A stretch of 64,000 nt of DNA from the NCBI GenBank assembly GCA_949358305.1, contig OX442317.1:10358186-10422185 (forward strand), in the 5' to 3' direction. Below the pieces are notes generated by a model that worked only from the letters and a program-made list of their open reading frames with translations, was not told the origin of the DNA and did not search any database. This DNA is from Strigamia acuminata (lineage: Eukaryota; Arthropoda; Chilopoda; Geophilomorpha; Linotaeniidae). Positions 62,160 to 64,000 of the stretch are shown one piece after another (position 1 is the stretch's first letter; each line of letters begins with the position of its first letter). The position numbers and the translations under genes are program-made.

Positions 62160-64000
62160 GCTAGAAGAGTGAGGGTCATTGATTCTCACTTAGGGCTGAT
62201 GTTTTATTTCTCATTTTCAACGAATTACTAAGTGATTAACTTTTGCTAATAAAAACACACAAACATTTACAACTGCAGTTTTATAAACTGTTATGCTTGT
62301 TAAATACAGATTCAAAGTTGCTTCATTTTGTTGCACTTGCCCGACGCAAACCAGGGATTTTTTTAGGAAAAAAATTTGCCAAACAATTAAGGGAAGCACT
62401 GCAACCTATCACAATCAATCTCAAACAAATGTCAAATTAACCTGAAAAAATAATAAATCAGTAAACCAACAGCACATGGCAAAGTGTGAAATTAAAGTTT
62501 GAAGTATTTTTGGTTTATTCTGGGGTTAAGAGATTAGGGGTAAAGCGAGGTTAGAAGTTTGAAGAGGAATGTGATTATAAATGGAGTAAAGATGTAAAGA
62601 ATGGGCAAAATGTGAACAGTTGTGCTAAGATTACATGAAACTGTAGAAAGAGATACTATCCAAATGCGGGCCAAACTTAAATGGTTTATCATGGTCCGTA
62701 TTTGTTTCTCATTTTTGCCTTAATTGCCCAGAAGAAAGGTATTCTGCTTTGAGCTCTGACCATTAAAAAAGCGAACGCTGCGATGCACTAGTTGGGTATA
62801 CATCATCTTTTTCATCATGTGGTCGCATTAAGAAGATGAAGCCGTTATGACCGATGAGAATGCAGCTGTGTACTCTTTGATCACCTTGTTTCGATTGAGC
62901 AATGAATTGCGGTGCAATTTCCTCAAACACAGAAGGAAAGGCACTAAAATTAATTTTAATATTTAATGTGCCTGTTTTGAGATTGATACATTTCATTTGC
63001 ATTTTGTCTGGGATTGCTGCATTTCAGAATTGTGCGCGAGATTAAATTCTACAATAAAACTTTTATTCTACATGGTTTCTAATTTATTATTTACTCAAAC
63101 TTAAAGTTCATGTATAAGGCAATATATGTTAAAACTGGCGTTTGAAAAGAGTACATCGGAATTAGGGGGTTTTGAGCGAGGTGACGCCATGTTTGGTCAC
63201 CAGGGTCACTACTCAGTGACTCACTTTGTAACTAAAAGTATTTAGCATATTTCCTGTTAAGATGAACAAAATTTAGTTGTGTTTCTACCTCAAAACCGTG
63301 TGGCGGCTTTTCTTAACCTGCGAGTATCAACATTTCACATCGCCATCCGCTCAACAAACCAAGTGATTTACGAGAGAAAAAACCTATTATTGCGAGTTAT
63401 TATTTTAACAATACAAGTACTGTATACGTCTCCATATTTATAATTCACAGTATTTAACACTCACTCAGATCAGGTCTTTCATTCTTCAGATGAGCTGAGT
63501 TTAAAAATTGAATTCAGAAAGTATTTGTAATTTGTTAATTTACATTCCAGGAATACAATTTTTTTAATGCCAGATGGAGTCCTATTTGGCTAGAAGGTGA
63601 TCAACACTCAATGTGAATATAAAGTGGTTTCTATTTTATCCTAAAAGCCATCGCCACAATTGTATCGTTTATTCGTTGTGCGTACAAACAGTTAAGTGCT
63701 TGTATAAACAAAGTGTGCAGTGAAGCGCTGCTAGAAAGGTTCCACATGATAACATGATGTGTATTTTACTACTGCCCTGCAACCCATTCCACAGAAGAAT
63801 GATTTTCCTTTTGGATTAGGATGTATGTGATTAACTACATTTATATTTTTTGCAAAATTTACTTACATTTTTTGTTGACATGATTATTTCTGATAGACTA
63901 TAGTTGCCTTTTTGGTTGCAGTCATATTTAATAAGAATTATACGACCCTATTTAATAATTGATCCGGATCCGGATGGATTGAAATCTAAAAGCCATTAAT
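62160..64000. other. 3' UTR and downstream flank
   Basis: AATAAA words at 62249 and 62452 could end the transcript. A frame at 62310-62440 after a weak acceptor is another possible terminal exon in phase 1. Nothing else is supported. Confidence 0.4.
62249..62254 (+). promoter_or_regulatory. Polyadenylation signal AATAAA
   Basis: AATAAA lies 90 bases after the stop at 62157-62159, a reasonable position for the end of a short 3' UTR. Confidence 0.4.

Noticed and set aside
62310-62440. Third possible terminal exon (ends ..QLREALQPITINLKQMSN)
   Set aside because: Phase 1 and a nearby AATAAA fit, but the acceptor has a poor pyrimidine tract and the frame adds no cysteine pattern. It is kept only as a weak alternative.

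Overview
This is a stretch of eukaryotic, metazoan nuclear DNA. It is AT-rich and mostly non-coding, with long introns, many small DNA-transposon remnants, microsatellites and one tRNA gene. No bacterial-style gene order is present, and most long open frames are chance frames in AT-rich DNA. The species cannot be fixed from the sequence. The one protein gene I can name resembles the protostome (fly Shifted) form at least as much as vertebrate WIF1, so an invertebrate, possibly an arthropod, is my best guess.

The main content is one split gene on the + strand, an orthologue of Wnt inhibitory factor 1 / Drosophila Shifted (secreted WIF-domain plus EGF protein). I assembled it from splice sites, intron phases and family motifs. 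The exons are: a candidate signal-peptide exon (24718-24788), the middle of the WIF domain (34884-34986), the C-terminal end of the WIF domain (36288-36431), one EGF module (51581-51673), and a short cysteine-rich exon that is not EGF-like (54353-54433). There are two competing terminal exons (58615-58664 and 62023-62159). From 34986 onward every internal junction used is phase 1. The N-terminal part of the WIF domain was not found; it should lie between 24789 and 34883 if the first exon is right. WIF1 and Shifted normally carry five EGF repeats. Here I see one, followed by a tail with CxxxxC pairs, which is the most unusual observation in the window.

Layout. 1-24.7 kb: intergenic DNA with repeats, several MITE-like elements and one possible orphan exon (16247-16507). 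24.7-34.9 kb: candidate first exon, a decayed coding-like stretch (27700-28560), a tRNA-Ser(CGA) on the minus strand (29615-29696) and a CpG-richer segment near 29.9-31.0 kb. 34.9-62.2 kb: the body of the WIF1/Shifted-like gene, whose 15-kb intron carries two hAT MITEs, a Tc1/mariner-type MITE and a possible retrocopy. 62.2-64 kb: 3' flank.

Repeats. A hAT-like MITE family occurs three times, two copies with perfect 8-bp target duplications. An undescribed-looking dispersed repeat of about 0.3 kb with an internal 65-bp duplication occurs four times. A second short dispersed family occurs three times. Other items include a 538-bp Tc1/mariner-type MITE, a 20-bp minisatellite, a near-perfect 22-bp-arm hairpin, and a 13-base match to a commercial cDNA adapter next to an XhoI site.
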